Positions 7,851 through 16,159 of a stretch of 29,012 bases of DNA are shown here, piece after piece. Below the pieces are notes generated by a model. The model did no database searches. It was not told the DNA's origin and saw nothing but the letters and a program-made list of their open reading frames with translations. Position 1 is the stretch's first letter. Each line of letters starts with the position of its first letter. The DNA is from Chitinophagales bacterium (GTDB lineage: Bacteria; Bacteroidota; Bacteroidia; Chitinophagales; UBA2359). The translations under genes were made by a program, and so were the position numbers. The stretch covers positions 1 to 29,012 of the forward strand of contig JAHDDN010000015.1 in the NCBI GenBank assembly GCA_020629335.1, written 5' to 3'.

Positions 7851-8926
7851 TAGTAATGTTTAATGCCAAATACCAAACTTTCATCTATCGATAATCTAGA
7901 TAAATTATGCAGGTATATATTAATATTTTTATTAAACGCTGTGATTAATAATAAGTTCAAATTAAGTAATTCGTTTCCTCCTTTTTCTAATGTATGCTTG
8001 GATATAAATATCTTTCGGAGATTATTTTCCAATAAAGCTTTAGCAACAGCCTCTATGCCTGAAATTGCTAAATGAGTATGCCTAAGTGAAAAATACTTAC
8101 TTAAAACCTCTTCGTCATTAGGGATATGTTCTTCTTTTATTATTTCATAAGCTTTGCTATGTAAATCAATAACATCTGTATATTGATTATTGCCTAAAAT
8201 GAATCTATTTACTATATTTGGATATTTAGAAATAGATTTATAAGCATTAACAGTACTTATATCGCCAGCAATAATAAGTGGAACATTTTCCCCTTTAAAA
8301 ATATTGGATAAACCATTATCTACTTGTCGAAGAAATTTTTCAATATGTATATCTTTATCGTCCTTTCCTGCTCCATGTCCATGAAATTGATGATGCCCCC
8401 TGAATTGTAAATTAGTTGGCTTGTTTGCTAAAATCAAAGTATTGTCTATTGACTTTGGTATCAAATCTTCAATGTTTATAGGAGTAATATGGTGTTTATT
8501 GCACTCATAAAAGTGAATATGTTTAAGACTTAAATCAAGTAGGAAAAATCGTTGTCTGTTTTTGAAATAAAGTAAGATAGGGCTTAGAAAAAATTGATTG
8601 CTAACCATTACTTTATTCATGAATTGAATAGGTAATATCATCAATTTATGATAACTATTGGTTAAAAACATACAAAGAGTGTCAGACAAGCGAAGCCAAA
8701 AATCATCTCGTTCTAATAAGTCAAGAGCAGGCCTTAATATTTTACGAATAGCTTTATCTTCTAAGCCATTTTTTGAAAGTTGTTGATGCGCATTGGCACA
8801 TGCATTTTTCCAACGAATTTTATCTTCTTCAACATTTCCAGCTCTATGAGTTTTTGAATAAATCGATACACAGTGATTGCCTTTTATTTTACTTAATTTA
8901 GATATTTCTATTTTATTGATAATCAT
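7850..8926 (-). CDS. Bacterial archaeo-eukaryotic release factor-like protein (baeRF family)
   Basis: A 358-residue protein recognised as a bacterial relative of eRF1/Pelota (baeRF; it looks closest to family 3). Diagnostic stretches are CVSIYSKTHRAGNVEEDKIRWKN near residue 19, a histidine-rich QFHGHGAGKDDKD loop around residues 180-192, EKFLRQVDNGLSNIF, and VPLIIAGDISTVNAYKSISKYPNI in an RNase H/L7Ae-like core. No GGQ peptidyl-hydrolysis tripeptide is present, so a release role is not expected from sequence. Comparative work on these families predicts action at the ribosome in hibernation, rescue or quality control. It lies 44 bases after mscS and couples to trkH by a one-base overlap. An HPF-like gene sits nearby on the other strand. 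The membership call is firm; the function is inference. Confidence 0.85.
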   Translation of the reverse strand: MIINKIEISKLSKIKGNHCVSIYSKTHRAGNVEEDKIRWKNACANAHQQLSKNGLEDKAIRKILRPALDLLERDDFWLRLSDTLCMFLTNSYHKLMILPIQFMNKVMVSNQFFLSPILLYFKNRQRFFLLDLSLKHIHFYECNKHHITPINIEDLIPKSIDNTLILANKPTNLQFRGHHQFHGHGAGKDDKDIHIEKFLRQVDNGLSNIFKGENVPLIIAGDISTVNAYKSISKYPNIVNRFILGNNQYTDVIDLHSKAYEIIKEEHIPNDEEVLSKYFSLRHTHLAISGIEAVAKALLENNLRKIFISKHTLEKGGNELLNLNLLLITAFNKNINIYLHNLSRLSIDESLVFGIKHY

Positions 8927-8970
8927 GTTTTTGTTTTATATGTGAAAGAATACTGGTGGGTTACCGTTAC

Positions 8971-9843
8971 TTAGTAATATTCAGGGTGAGACTGATAAGT
9001 TTTCTCTATCATTACACTAGTAGTAGGATATGGAATATTAATATTTGCTTTTTCAAAAGCCTCCTTAATAGCAACAATAGCCTTACTCTTAGCCTGAAGC
9101 TGAGTCAGATTAGCAATAGCATCTATCCAAAATCTTATTTCAAAATTAATAGCACTATCACCGAATTCTAAATAATAAAACTCAATATGATTAGTTTTTG
9201 AAAAAGTATCAATAATGGCTGTTTTAGCAATATGCTCGACCTCTTCTAAATCTGATTCATAAGCAATACCACAAGCAACGGCAACACGCATCTTACTAGT
9301 TAAGCCATAGTTCTTAAAAGGATTATCTAAAACCAGTTTATTAGGTATAATAACAACATTGTTGTCAACCTCAAGTAACTTTACATACCTCATAGAAATG
9401 TTTAAGACTTTACCCGCATATCCATTAGTTTCTACATAATCGCCTACGTTCATAATATCTTTTACCGCTAAAAATATACCTGAAAATGTATTACTAAGAG
9501 CGCCTTGCAAGGCTAAACCAATAGCTAAACCCATTACTCCTGCTCCAGTTAGCAAAGTGGTAAGTGCCTGATCTAAGTCTAAAATACTTAAAGATAAAAA
9601 TAAACCAATACCAAATAAAATAACAGAAGTAGTGCTAGCAATTAAGTTGCGAATAGAGTGCTGTTTGATTTGCTTGCGCAATAATTTATCTACCCATAAT
9701 TTACTTTTTTGTGATAAAATATACGAGATGATCACTACTAAAGTAGCTACTAGTAAATTAGGCAAATTCATGATCAGAATATCTATCCAACCACTTAATT
9801 TATCGAGCATCTTTTGAAAAGATTCACTAATATTATAGTTCAT
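8971..9843 (-). CDS. mscS: Small-conductance mechanosensitive channel (MscS family)
   Basis: A 290-residue channel, about the length of E. coli MscS. Transmembrane helices lie at about residues 18-42 and 62-88. The pore helix TM3 (about 92-120) has the Gly/Ala-packed sequence GAGVMGLAIGLALQGALSN. The beta domain follows (MNVGDYVETNGYAGKVLNIS, VIIPNKLVLDNPFKNYG), then an alpha/beta cytoplasmic vestibule. It opens under membrane tension to release solutes on osmotic downshock. It is the promoter-proximal gene of the minus-strand ion-homeostasis operon. The grouping with K+ uptake and Mg2+ transport suggests a common osmotic or turgor programme. I see no clear Bacteroidota promoter boxes in the 110 bases upstream. 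Confidence 0.93.
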   Translation of the reverse strand: MNYNISESFQKMLDKLSGWIDILIMNLPNLLVATLVVIISYILSQKSKLWVDKLLRKQIKQHSIRNLIASTTSVILFGIGLFLSLSILDLDQALTTLLTGAGVMGLAIGLALQGALSNTFSGIFLAVKDIMNVGDYVETNGYAGKVLNISMRYVKLLEVDNNVVIIPNKLVLDNPFKNYGLTSKMRVAVACGIAYESDLEEVEHIAKTAIIDTFSKTNHIEFYYLEFGDSAINFEIRFWIDAIANLTQLQAKSKAIVAIKEAFEKANINIPYPTTSVMIEKTYQSHPEYY

Positions 9844-9956
9844 AATATGATTTTTGTAAGCAATAATAGACTAAGGTCAATAGGCAAGAATACTAATTGA
9901 TGTGAAAAATAATATTGCTTGGATGAGAAAATAAAACAGTAATAAAAAAACGTTTA

Positions 9957-10142
9957 CTAACGACCTAAAGGAGAGACAAACATCCATCTAATTTCTTTCT
10001 TGTGAGATGTTTTAATAGTTAGAGAGGAATCTTGATAGTTGGGAAGTGAAACATTTAACCTATCAATTAATAGATTTTTATTTTGAATATTGGATTTTAT
10101 TGATTTTAAATTGCTCATAAGTATTTTTATGTTGGGTGCCAA
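9957..10142 (-). CDS. Short hypothetical protein
   Basis: A 61-codon open frame encoding a basic polar peptide without membrane segment, Cys pair or motif I recognise. A second in-frame ATG (10116-10118) would give 53 residues starting MSNLKSIKSN, which reads more naturally as an N-terminus. It lies between mscS, 113 bases away on the same strand, and the divergent HPF-like gene. It might be the unlinked first member of that operon, or not a gene at all. No function is assigned. Confidence 0.35.
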   Translation of the reverse strand: MAPNIKILMSNLKSIKSNIQNKNLLIDRLNVSLPNYQDSSLTIKTSHKKEIRWMFVSPLGR

Positions 10143-10436
10143 TATTAGCTCCTATATTATTAATAACAATATCAGATGGTTAAGGTTCAGTGATCTTAGG
10201 AATAAATTAAAAATATAAAGTGTCCATTTAACTTAGATGTGAAAAGTTTTTACGTAGTCCGATGTGTTGATACTTATCTATCTTACACGCCAACAAAATC
10301 TATATTTTTATGCTTCAAGCATTTATACTTATCAGTTACTAAAAAAAACCAATACGAAAACTTTATTGATGTTTTTAGTGTTAATAGTTATACAATACAT
10401 AATGATAGCTATACTATTAAATTTAAATTAAATAAT

Positions 10437-10736
10437 ATGAAAATTATCATCAGTAATAATGCTAAAGTTTCTAATAAACATCTTAGATTCATCAAATGGA
10501 AAATCAGAAAATTGAATAGAAAATTAGGTGTACTCCATTATTTAGAAGCACACATTAGCAAGGAAGGAAGTAGAAACCCATTATATAAGTCAGTAATAAG
10601 ATTGGGAGTAAGTGGCCATGATATTATCTTAAAAAATCACTCTGTCAATTTGAAAGAACTCTGGAGAGAGGTTTTCATAGATGTAAAAAGACAATTAGTT
10701 AGATTTAAAGAAAAAAGAGCTTTATTAGTAAGTTAA
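10437..10736 (+). CDS. HPF/RaiA-like ribosome hibernation factor
   Basis: Read from the ATG at 10437, this is a 99-residue protein with the layout of the S30AE (HPF/RaiA/YfiA) family. It has a short first strand (MKIIISNNAKVSN), an amphipathic basic helix (KHLRFIKWKIRKLNRKLG), a beta hairpin reading YKSVIRLGVSGHDIILKN, and a C-terminal helix ending KRQLVRFKEKR. Such proteins dock in the decoding centre of the 30S subunit and silence ribosomes during starvation. The frame is open for 66 codons further upstream (from 10239), but that part is unlike the family, so I chose the internal start. The short form lacks the C-terminal dimerisation domain of long HPF. A terminator follows at 10775. Divergent sequence makes the family call moderate. 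Confidence 0.6.
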   Translation: MKIIISNNAKVSNKHLRFIKWKIRKLNRKLGVLHYLEAHISKEGSRNPLYKSVIRLGVSGHDIILKNHSVNLKELWREVFIDVKRQLVRFKEKRALLVS

Positions 10737-10774
10737 TTTAGGGAACACTGAGAGATTATAGGGACAAGGGTAAT

Positions 10775-10810
10775 GCGGCAGTACTGTTATGGTACTGCCG
10801 CTATTTTATT
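10775..10810 (+). terminator. Intrinsic terminator after the HPF-like gene
   Basis: A perfect 10-base-pair GC-rich stem (10775-10784 with 10792-10801, arm GCGGCAGTAC) encloses a 7-base loop and is followed by the T-rich stretch TATTTTATT. It lies 39 bases after the stop codon and stands out in this AT-rich intergenic region. Confidence 0.85.
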
Positions 10811-10830
10811 ATAGTCCATCATGGAAGGAG

Positions 10831-10958
10831 TTGTGAATAGTTGATAAAGCTATTTTTTTGACTTGCAAGGCGAAAGCCTATTCTATTAGGAATGAAGGCA
10901 AGGCATCGCATTGATGAGGGGTAGTGAGGCGAGAAAATAGCCTATTAAAATTCACCAA
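10831..10958. repeat. Long imperfect hairpin (quasi-palindrome) with distinct tip
   Basis: Two outer arms of about 30 bases pair imperfectly. The block from TTGTGAATAG (10831) through GCTATTTT (10849-10856) matches the complement of GAAAATAGCCTATT...TTCACCAA (ending 10958), with 8 consecutive perfect pairs around GCTATTTT and many G-U-compatible differences. The tip holds CTTGCAAGGCGAAAGCC, a small CCTA/TAGG hairpin and a GC-richer stretch ending GTAGTGAGGCGAG. The architecture resembles the elements at 23283 and 27536, but the tip sequence differs. It lies just beyond the terminator at 10775 and about 200 bases before the histidine kinase. No coding frame is evident. Confidence 0.55.
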
Positions 10959-11064
10959 TTTTGACCTAGATACTATAAATAGCTGGATATAAGATGACAG
11001 TATTATCGATAAATATAATTTTGCGGTATGGGTTTTAAAAATATACGGGATAGTAGCTCTATTT

Positions 11065-11098
11065 TTTGCCTTTATCTACAAATAAATCATTATTTTTG
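11065..11098 (+). promoter_or_regulatory. Candidate Bacteroidota promoter for the histidine kinase
   Basis: TTTG at 11065-11068 and TATTTTTG at 11091-11098 fit the Bacteroidota -33/-7 consensus (TTTG and TAnnTTTG) with 22 bases between them, within the accepted range. A start around 11105 would give a leader of about 50 bases before the kinase ATG at 11158. In an AT-rich region such matches also arise by chance. Confidence 0.5.
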
Positions 11099-11157
11099 CA
11101 ATTAGTAGTTTAGGGGGTTGTTATTAATATGAGTGTTGGAGGCTAAAACGAATAAAT

Positions 11158-13257
11158 ATGATTAGTACAAGAGAATCTTTTGATTATAAACTTTTAACAG
11201 AACAGATAGAAGCTATTATTAATATAAATGATAACCAACAGCAATCCTTTGCTGAAAGGTTAATGGATTACATAGGTTTAGGAAAAGAAATCACCAACTT
11301 TGAAAATGGTTATATCAGTAGAGTCACAGGAGAAAACTACCTAGTGCTTCAAGCTTCTACCTTGGGAGATAAGTTAAAGCCAGGAATGGAATTTGAACTT
11401 TGTGATACACTTTGTAAAGAAGTCATTAAAGCAAAAAAAACAGTCGCCGTTCCTAATTTAAGCAAAACAGATTTATATGATTTGCCTGGCAGAGTTTTTA
11501 TGAATTTAGAATCAGTGATTGGTTCTCCTATTTTCATAGAAGATGAAGTGGTAGGAACGATCTCATTTTGCTCCTCAGATCCCTTTGAAAATGATATTGA
11601 ATTTCAACAAAAGGTGTATGTAATTGACATCATGGGAAAACAAGTCAGTCAATATCTAGCATTAAGCAAAAGTTTTTCAAAATTCTCTGACGATTTAAAA
11701 GCTATTTTAGATATTAACTTACAAGGAGTTTCATTAGAAGAAAAATTACAGCAGTATATAGAAGTTGGCAAAACTATCACCAACTTTGATAATGGATTTA
11801 TCAGTAAAGTAGAGGGCGAAAAATATACCGTTGTCGAATCCTCAACGATCAATGATAAGTTAAAAGTAGATATGGAGTTTAGTTTGTGTGACACACTTTG
11901 TGAAGAAGTCGTCAATCAACAAAAAACGATAGCCCTCCCAAAACTAAAAGAGACGCCTTTTTATGAAAAACCAGGTAGAGCTTTTTTAAATACGGAATCC
12001 GTTATCGGAACACCTATTTATAATAAAGGAAATTTATTTGGAACATTTACTTTGTGTTCTGTTAATGAGCATGAATTGGATGAGAAGTTTCACTATTACT
12101 CTGAACTCGTTGATCTAATTGGAAAAAATATTTCACACGAAATATCTGAAGAGTTTTCTAAAAAGGAATTAAAAAGTGCGGAACAGCAAATTATTAAACA
12201 GAAGAATGAATTATACCTCTTCTTCTCAAGCCTTCCAGATTTATATTTACAGCTAGACGCAGATTCTACTATCTTAAATGCGGTTAGTGGAGATAAATTT
12301 AGAAAGCTTCAATCTTTAGGAAGTATTCTCAAAAAGAAACTTCCAGAAATTTTGCCAGCTAAAGTAGCAGCTTCATTTGAATATCATATTGGTGAAGCAT
12401 TAAAAAATAATGAATTGCAAAATTTCTATTTTCAAATAAAAAAAGGAGGGAAATTAAGACATAATCAAGTCACACTAAATCCAATTGGGAATAATGAGGT
12501 CGCAGCAGTTATTAGAGATGTTACTAAAGAGGAATCTTATAAAATAGAGCTAAAGAGAATAAATGAAGAATTATCTAGATCAAATAAAGAACTAGAAAAA
12601 TTTGCCTATGTTGCTTCACACGATTTACAAGAACCCCTCAGAAAAATACAAGCATTTGGTTCTTTACTGGAAGATAATCCAGAAATAGAAATGTCAGAGG
12701 AAGGTAAGATGTATTTACATAAAATGATCGATGCCTCTCATAGAATGCAAAACTTAATTTCAAGTTTATTAGTTTATTCACGTGTTCTTGGTCAGCATGA
12801 AATGGAGGAGGTAAATTTAAATAATGTCCTGAAAAATGTTATGAACGATTTAGCCATCGATGAAGTAGAAATCTCAATAGATAATTTGCCAAGCATAAAA
12901 GCAAATAATGTACAAATGTATCGCTTATTCCAAAACCTAATCTCTAATAGTATAAAATTTCAACAAAAAGATAAAAAATTAAAAATCGATATTAATAAAG
13001 ATAAAGAAACAGAATTTTTAAAAATTATTGTTTCTGATAATGGCATTGGTTTCGATAATAAATATGCTTCACAAATTTTTGATGCTTTTAAAAGACTTCA
13101 TACCTTTAAGGATTACGAAGGCAACGGAATTGGACTTTCTGCTTGTACTCATATTGTGAATCAAATAGGTGGAAAATTAGAAGCCTATGGAGAACCTAAT
13201 GTCGGAGCAAAATTTACTATTTATTTACCTAATAAAATATTATTGAATGAATTATAA
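11158..13257 (+). CDS. Tandem-GAF, PAS-like sensor histidine kinase
   Basis: A 699-residue predicted soluble kinase with no transmembrane segment. It carries two homologous GAF domains (about residues 10-165 and 175-330) and a short coiled coil. A PAS-like domain follows at about 350-455, then a HisKA domain with phospho-acceptor His488 (ASHDLQEPLRK). The HATPase domain shows an N box (LFQNLISNSIKF), a G1 box (DNGIGFD) and a G2 box (GNGIGLS). Both GAF copies keep the segments ITNFxNGxIS, LCDTLCxEV, PGRxFxNxESVIGxPI and a final CS. The paired cysteines could bind a cofactor or sense redox, but that is inference. The stop overlaps the CheY-like regulator by 11 bases, marking the two as a pair. 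Confidence 0.92.
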   Translation: MISTRESFDYKLLTEQIEAIININDNQQQSFAERLMDYIGLGKEITNFENGYISRVTGENYLVLQASTLGDKLKPGMEFELCDTLCKEVIKAKKTVAVPNLSKTDLYDLPGRVFMNLESVIGSPIFIEDEVVGTISFCSSDPFENDIEFQQKVYVIDIMGKQVSQYLALSKSFSKFSDDLKAILDINLQGVSLEEKLQQYIEVGKTITNFDNGFISKVEGEKYTVVESSTINDKLKVDMEFSLCDTLCEEVVNQQKTIALPKLKETPFYEKPGRAFLNTESVIGTPIYNKGNLFGTFTLCSVNEHELDEKFHYYSELVDLIGKNISHEISEEFSKKELKSAEQQIIKQKNELYLFFSSLPDLYLQLDADSTILNAVSGDKFRKLQSLGSILKKKLPEILPAKVAASFEYHIGEALKNNELQNFYFQIKKGGKLRHNQVTLNPIGNNEVAAVIRDVTKEESYKIELKRINEELSRSNKELEKFAYVASHDLQEPLRKIQAFGSLLEDNPEIEMSEEGKMYLHKMIDASHRMQNLISSLLVYSRVLGQHEMEEVNLNNVLKNVMNDLAIDEVEISIDNLPSIKANNVQMYRLFQNLISNSIKFQQKDKKLKIDINKDKETEFLKIIVSDNGIGFDNKYASQIFDAFKRLHTFKDYEGNGIGLSACTHIVNQIGGKLEAYGEPNVGAKFTIYLPNKILLNEL

Positions 13258-13681
13258 AAACACAAGCTCTACTATTATCATGGCTGATGATGATGATGAT
13301 GATTACTTATTAGCAACGATAGCGTTTAAAAAAGCTAAGTTATCAAATCCAATTGTAAGAGTAGCAGATGGACAAGAACTAATTGATAATCTAAATAAAA
13401 GATTAGAAACAAAAGAACCTTTACCCTCTATTATTTTACTGGATCTAAATATGCCAAGAATGGATGGTAGAGAAGCTTTAAGCATTATCCGCGCAGACGA
13501 TCAGCTAAAGCATATTCCAATAATAATTTTAACAACTTCTAAAGCTCAAGAAGATATATTGAATACCTATAGAATTGGATGCAACTCTTATATAAGAAAG
13601 CCTGTAGATTTTACTAAGTTTGTTGAAACTGTTACCGCTTTCAAAAATTTCTTTATTGAAATTGTTGAACTACCAATATAA
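13247..13681 (+). CDS. CheY-like single-domain response regulator
   Basis: A 144-residue receiver domain without an output domain, of the Rcp1-like type usually paired with GAF or phytochrome kinases. The acidic pocket is the Asp run at residues 14-19. The phospho-acceptor is Asp66 (SIILLDLNMPRMDG), with Thr96/Ser97 and Lys112 expected in TTSKA and RKPVD. It probably takes phosphate from the overlapping kinase and passes the signal by protein contact. A GAT trinucleotide run of six units (13286-13303) encodes the Asp tract. The overlap with the kinase gene implies coupled translation. A hairpin nine bases beyond the stop may end transcription. Confidence 0.93.
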   Translation: MNYKNTSSTIIMADDDDDDYLLATIAFKKAKLSNPIVRVADGQELIDNLNKRLETKEPLPSIILLDLNMPRMDGREALSIIRADDQLKHIPIIILTTSKAQEDILNTYRIGCNSYIRKPVDFTKFVETVTAFKNFFIEIVELPI

Positions 13682-13689
13682 AAAAAAGA

Positions 13690-13706
13690 GGTAGGCTGTA
13701 CCTACC
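13690..13706 (+). terminator. Weak intrinsic terminator hairpin
   Basis: A 6-base-pair stem (GGTAGG at 13690-13695 with CCTACC at 13701-13706) has a 5-base loop. It is preceded by seven A residues but followed only by CCCTTTGG, so the T-tract is poor. It lies nine bases after the response regulator stop and is the only stem in that gap. The remaining bases up to 13894 show nothing else I can name. Confidence 0.45.
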
Positions 13707-13894
13707 CCCTTTGGACAAAAAGTGAAAAGTTGAGTAAAATTGCTGAATGAAAACGTAATTTTTTTTTTGTAAATAGCACTCCAGCCAAAACAATTCCCAT
13801 CCTCGAAAATGTTAATCGTTGACTGAAGTGCCTTTGATTTCTCATAATCTACATCCTAAAGTCATAAAAAATAAAATCTTGTACCACTTTCGTA

Positions 13895-14404
13895 CTAAAT
13901 TACTCTTTTAGTATATGGAACTGAATAAGTACTACTACGCATTTTAATTGGCACTCTCGGTTTTAGAGTGTCCAGCTCATTTATTACACTACTGATTTTA
14001 TATTTTTTTGCTAATATCATTGCGTGATTCCATTCTTCTAAGAATACATCATACGCCTTTATTTTTTTCAAAAATTTCATTTCAAATATTCTCTCCCTTA
14101 ATACGATAGATAAATACCAAACTCTATTGATCGTTCTCAAATAATTTAATAAGGTATCATAAAGCACCTTCATATAGACATTCAAAATGTCAGTATTATT
14201 AGAACTTTCTATCCAAAATTCAACAATTAACAATTGCTGATAATTATCCATGTTTCTAATTAGATGGAATAAGTCGAAAAGAGTAGGAAAGTATAAACGC
14301 TCTTGCTTAGAATAATTGCGCTCAAACTCCATCACATCCATCATATCCATTTTCTTAGCTATTATATATATCTGGTTCCCGTAAAACTTTATGCTCTTTT
14401 CCAT
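13895..14404 (-). CDS. Unrecognised 169-residue protein
   Basis: I do not recognise a family. The protein is mostly helical in character, with aromatic-rich segments (LYFPTLFDLFHLIRNMDNYQ, VEFWIESSNNTDILNVYMKV, INRVWYLSIVLRERIFEMKF). It has no signal peptide and no obvious membrane span, and its basic C-terminus is rich in Ser, Tyr and Arg. It lies alone on the minus strand between the kinase/regulator pair and the sigma-54 response regulator, and is divergent from the latter across 166 bases. Position hints at a link to signalling or a shared control region, but nothing in the sequence shows it. Length, codon use and the absence of a better frame on the other strand support a real gene. Confidence 0.65.
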   Translation of the reverse strand: MEKSIKFYGNQIYIIAKKMDMMDVMEFERNYSKQERLYFPTLFDLFHLIRNMDNYQQLLIVEFWIESSNNTDILNVYMKVLYDTLLNYLRTINRVWYLSIVLRERIFEMKFLKKIKAYDVFLEEWNHAMILAKKYKISSVINELDTLKPRVPIKMRSSTYSVPYTKRVI

Positions 14405-14570
14405 AGTATTATAATTTTAGTGTGTGACTTATGGCTATATATATACTAATGCTATGCCACAAAATAAATATACTGAAATACAGTAGATTACATATTTTTT
14501 AATTTAAATCTCTATCCTTTTTTTCTTTTATGAAAGAAATTTCTTTTTTTACATCCCAAAACAAGGATAC

Positions 14571-16157
14571 ATGATCACGCAATACTTGAGTATTTTTTTT
14601 AATGTAAAGGAAATAGAAGAATTAATGCAGTTATTAACTGCTAATGAAACAGGGAATGAACTAATCAGTCAAGGCAATCAAAAAAAAATAAATGTTTTAA
14701 TGATTGATGATGATGAAGATGATTTAATCATATTTAAAAAGAAGATAGATTTAATAGGGAATAGCAATATTGAAATAATAGATGTACAATATTTAAAAGA
14801 AGGCATCGAAATTTGTAATAAAGAAGCTATAGATCTCGTATTACTAGACCTTAATCTTATCTTCACTAAAGGAATAGATACACTGATTGAGTTCAAAGAA
14901 CATGTAAAAAATATGCCCATTATTGTATTGACTGGGTTGGGTGACTTCGAAATTGCTACCGCATGTATTAGAGAAGGGGCAATAGATTTTTTAGTAAAAG
15001 GAGTCACCTTAAATGGTGATCAAATTCAAAGAGCCATTAAGTACTCTATAGAAAGGTATCGCTTGCTTCGCTTTCTAAGAAAAGCTTTAAGCAAATTAAA
15101 AGAAAGTCTAAAAGAAAGAGATGAAGCTTTGGCAGAAATAAAAGCACTAACAGTACAACTGGAAGCAGAAAACGTTTACTTGCAGGAAGAAATAAAAAAT
15201 AACAATAACTTCGACTTTATCATTACTAAAAATCCGAACTTTATTCAAACCTTGAATTTAATTGAACAAGTAGCCCCTACTGACTCCACCGTTCTAATAT
15301 TAGGAGAAACAGGAACTGGTAAAGAACTACTAGCACGTGCCGTTCATAGTCGAAGCAACAGATCCAATAAACCCTTAGTTAAAATTAACTGTGCATCTCT
15401 ACCCGCTAATCTCATTGAAAGCGAACTCTTTGGACACGAAAAGGGAGCCTTTACAGGAGCGATTAAAAAAAGAATCGGCTTTTTTGAATTAGCTCATAAA
15501 GGAAGTCTATTTTTAGATGAGATAGGAGAAATGCCCATAGAGCTACAGGCCAAATTACTTAGAGTACTACAAGACGGGAAATTCGAACGAATAGGAGGAG
15601 AAGAAGTGATCAGCACAGATGTCAGAGTAATTGCCGCAACTAATAGAAATTTAGAAAAATCAATTGAAGAAGGTAAGTTTCGTAGCGACCTCTATTACCG
15701 TCTAAATGTTTTCCAGTTGGAATCTCCACCTCTAAGAGATAGAAAAGAAGATATAAAATTACTATTAGATTTCTTCGTGAAAAAGTTCTCAGATAAGATG
15801 GGTAAATCTATCAAAAATATCTTACCCAAAACACTTAGCTTATTAGAAAGCTATCATTGGCCTGGAAATATTAGAGAACTAGAAAATGTCATCGAAAGAG
15901 CAGTCATATTAAGTGATGGAAAAACACTCAATCACAATGCCTTTAATCTAACTTTAGCCAAAAAAACCAGTAAAACAACAGATGATATTCTAAGCTTTGA
16001 AGAAATGCAAAAAGCCCACATTTTAAAAGCACTCAAAAAAACACAAGGACGAGTAAGTGGCCCTAATGGCGCAGCACTCTTACTACAAATGAACCCTAAA
16101 ACCTTAGATACCAAAATGAGAAAGTTAGGAATTAAAAGAGAAGAATATTTACTTTAA
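14571..16157 (+). CDS. Sigma-54-dependent response regulator (NtrC-type)
   Basis: A 528-residue bacterial enhancer-binding protein. The receiver domain spans about residues 40-165 (acidic pocket MIDDDEDD, phospho-acceptor Asp93), preceded by an unusual ~38-residue N-terminal extension. A coiled-coil linker runs about 165-212. The AAA+ domain covers about 213-450, with Walker A GETGTGK (245-251), the sigma-54 contact loop GAFTGA (292-297) and Walker B SLFLDEIGE (312-320). A Fis-type helix-turn-helix occupies about 480-525. It hydrolyses ATP to remodel RNA polymerase-sigma-54 at -12/-24 promoters. A shorter start at Met19 would remove half of the extension. No partner kinase is adjacent. It ends 2 bases from the convergent PKD gene. 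Confidence 0.93.
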   Translation: MITQYLSIFFNVKEIEELMQLLTANETGNELISQGNQKKINVLMIDDDEDDLIIFKKKIDLIGNSNIEIIDVQYLKEGIEICNKEAIDLVLLDLNLIFTKGIDTLIEFKEHVKNMPIIVLTGLGDFEIATACIREGAIDFLVKGVTLNGDQIQRAIKYSIERYRLLRFLRKALSKLKESLKERDEALAEIKALTVQLEAENVYLQEEIKNNNNFDFIITKNPNFIQTLNLIEQVAPTDSTVLILGETGTGKELLARAVHSRSNRSNKPLVKINCASLPANLIESELFGHEKGAFTGAIKKRIGFFELAHKGSLFLDEIGEMPIELQAKLLRVLQDGKFERIGGEEVISTDVRVIAATNRNLEKSIEEGKFRSDLYYRLNVFQLESPPLRDRKEDIKLLLDFFVKKFSDKMGKSIKNILPKTLSLLESYHWPGNIRELENVIERAVILSDGKTLNHNAFNLTLAKKTSKTTDDILSFEEMQKAHILKALKKTQGRVSGPNGAALLLQMNPKTLDTKMRKLGIKREEYLL

Positions 16158-16159
16158 AT

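Noticed and set aside
14405..14570. A sigma-54 promoter in the divergent gap (TGGCAT wording on the minus strand).
   Set aside because: No GC element occurs at the required 10-base spacing.
14678..15007. A 109-codon minus-strand frame opposite the receiver domain of the sigma-54 regulator.
   Set aside because: It is antisense to strongly conserved receiver motifs and has low-complexity Ser/Ile content.
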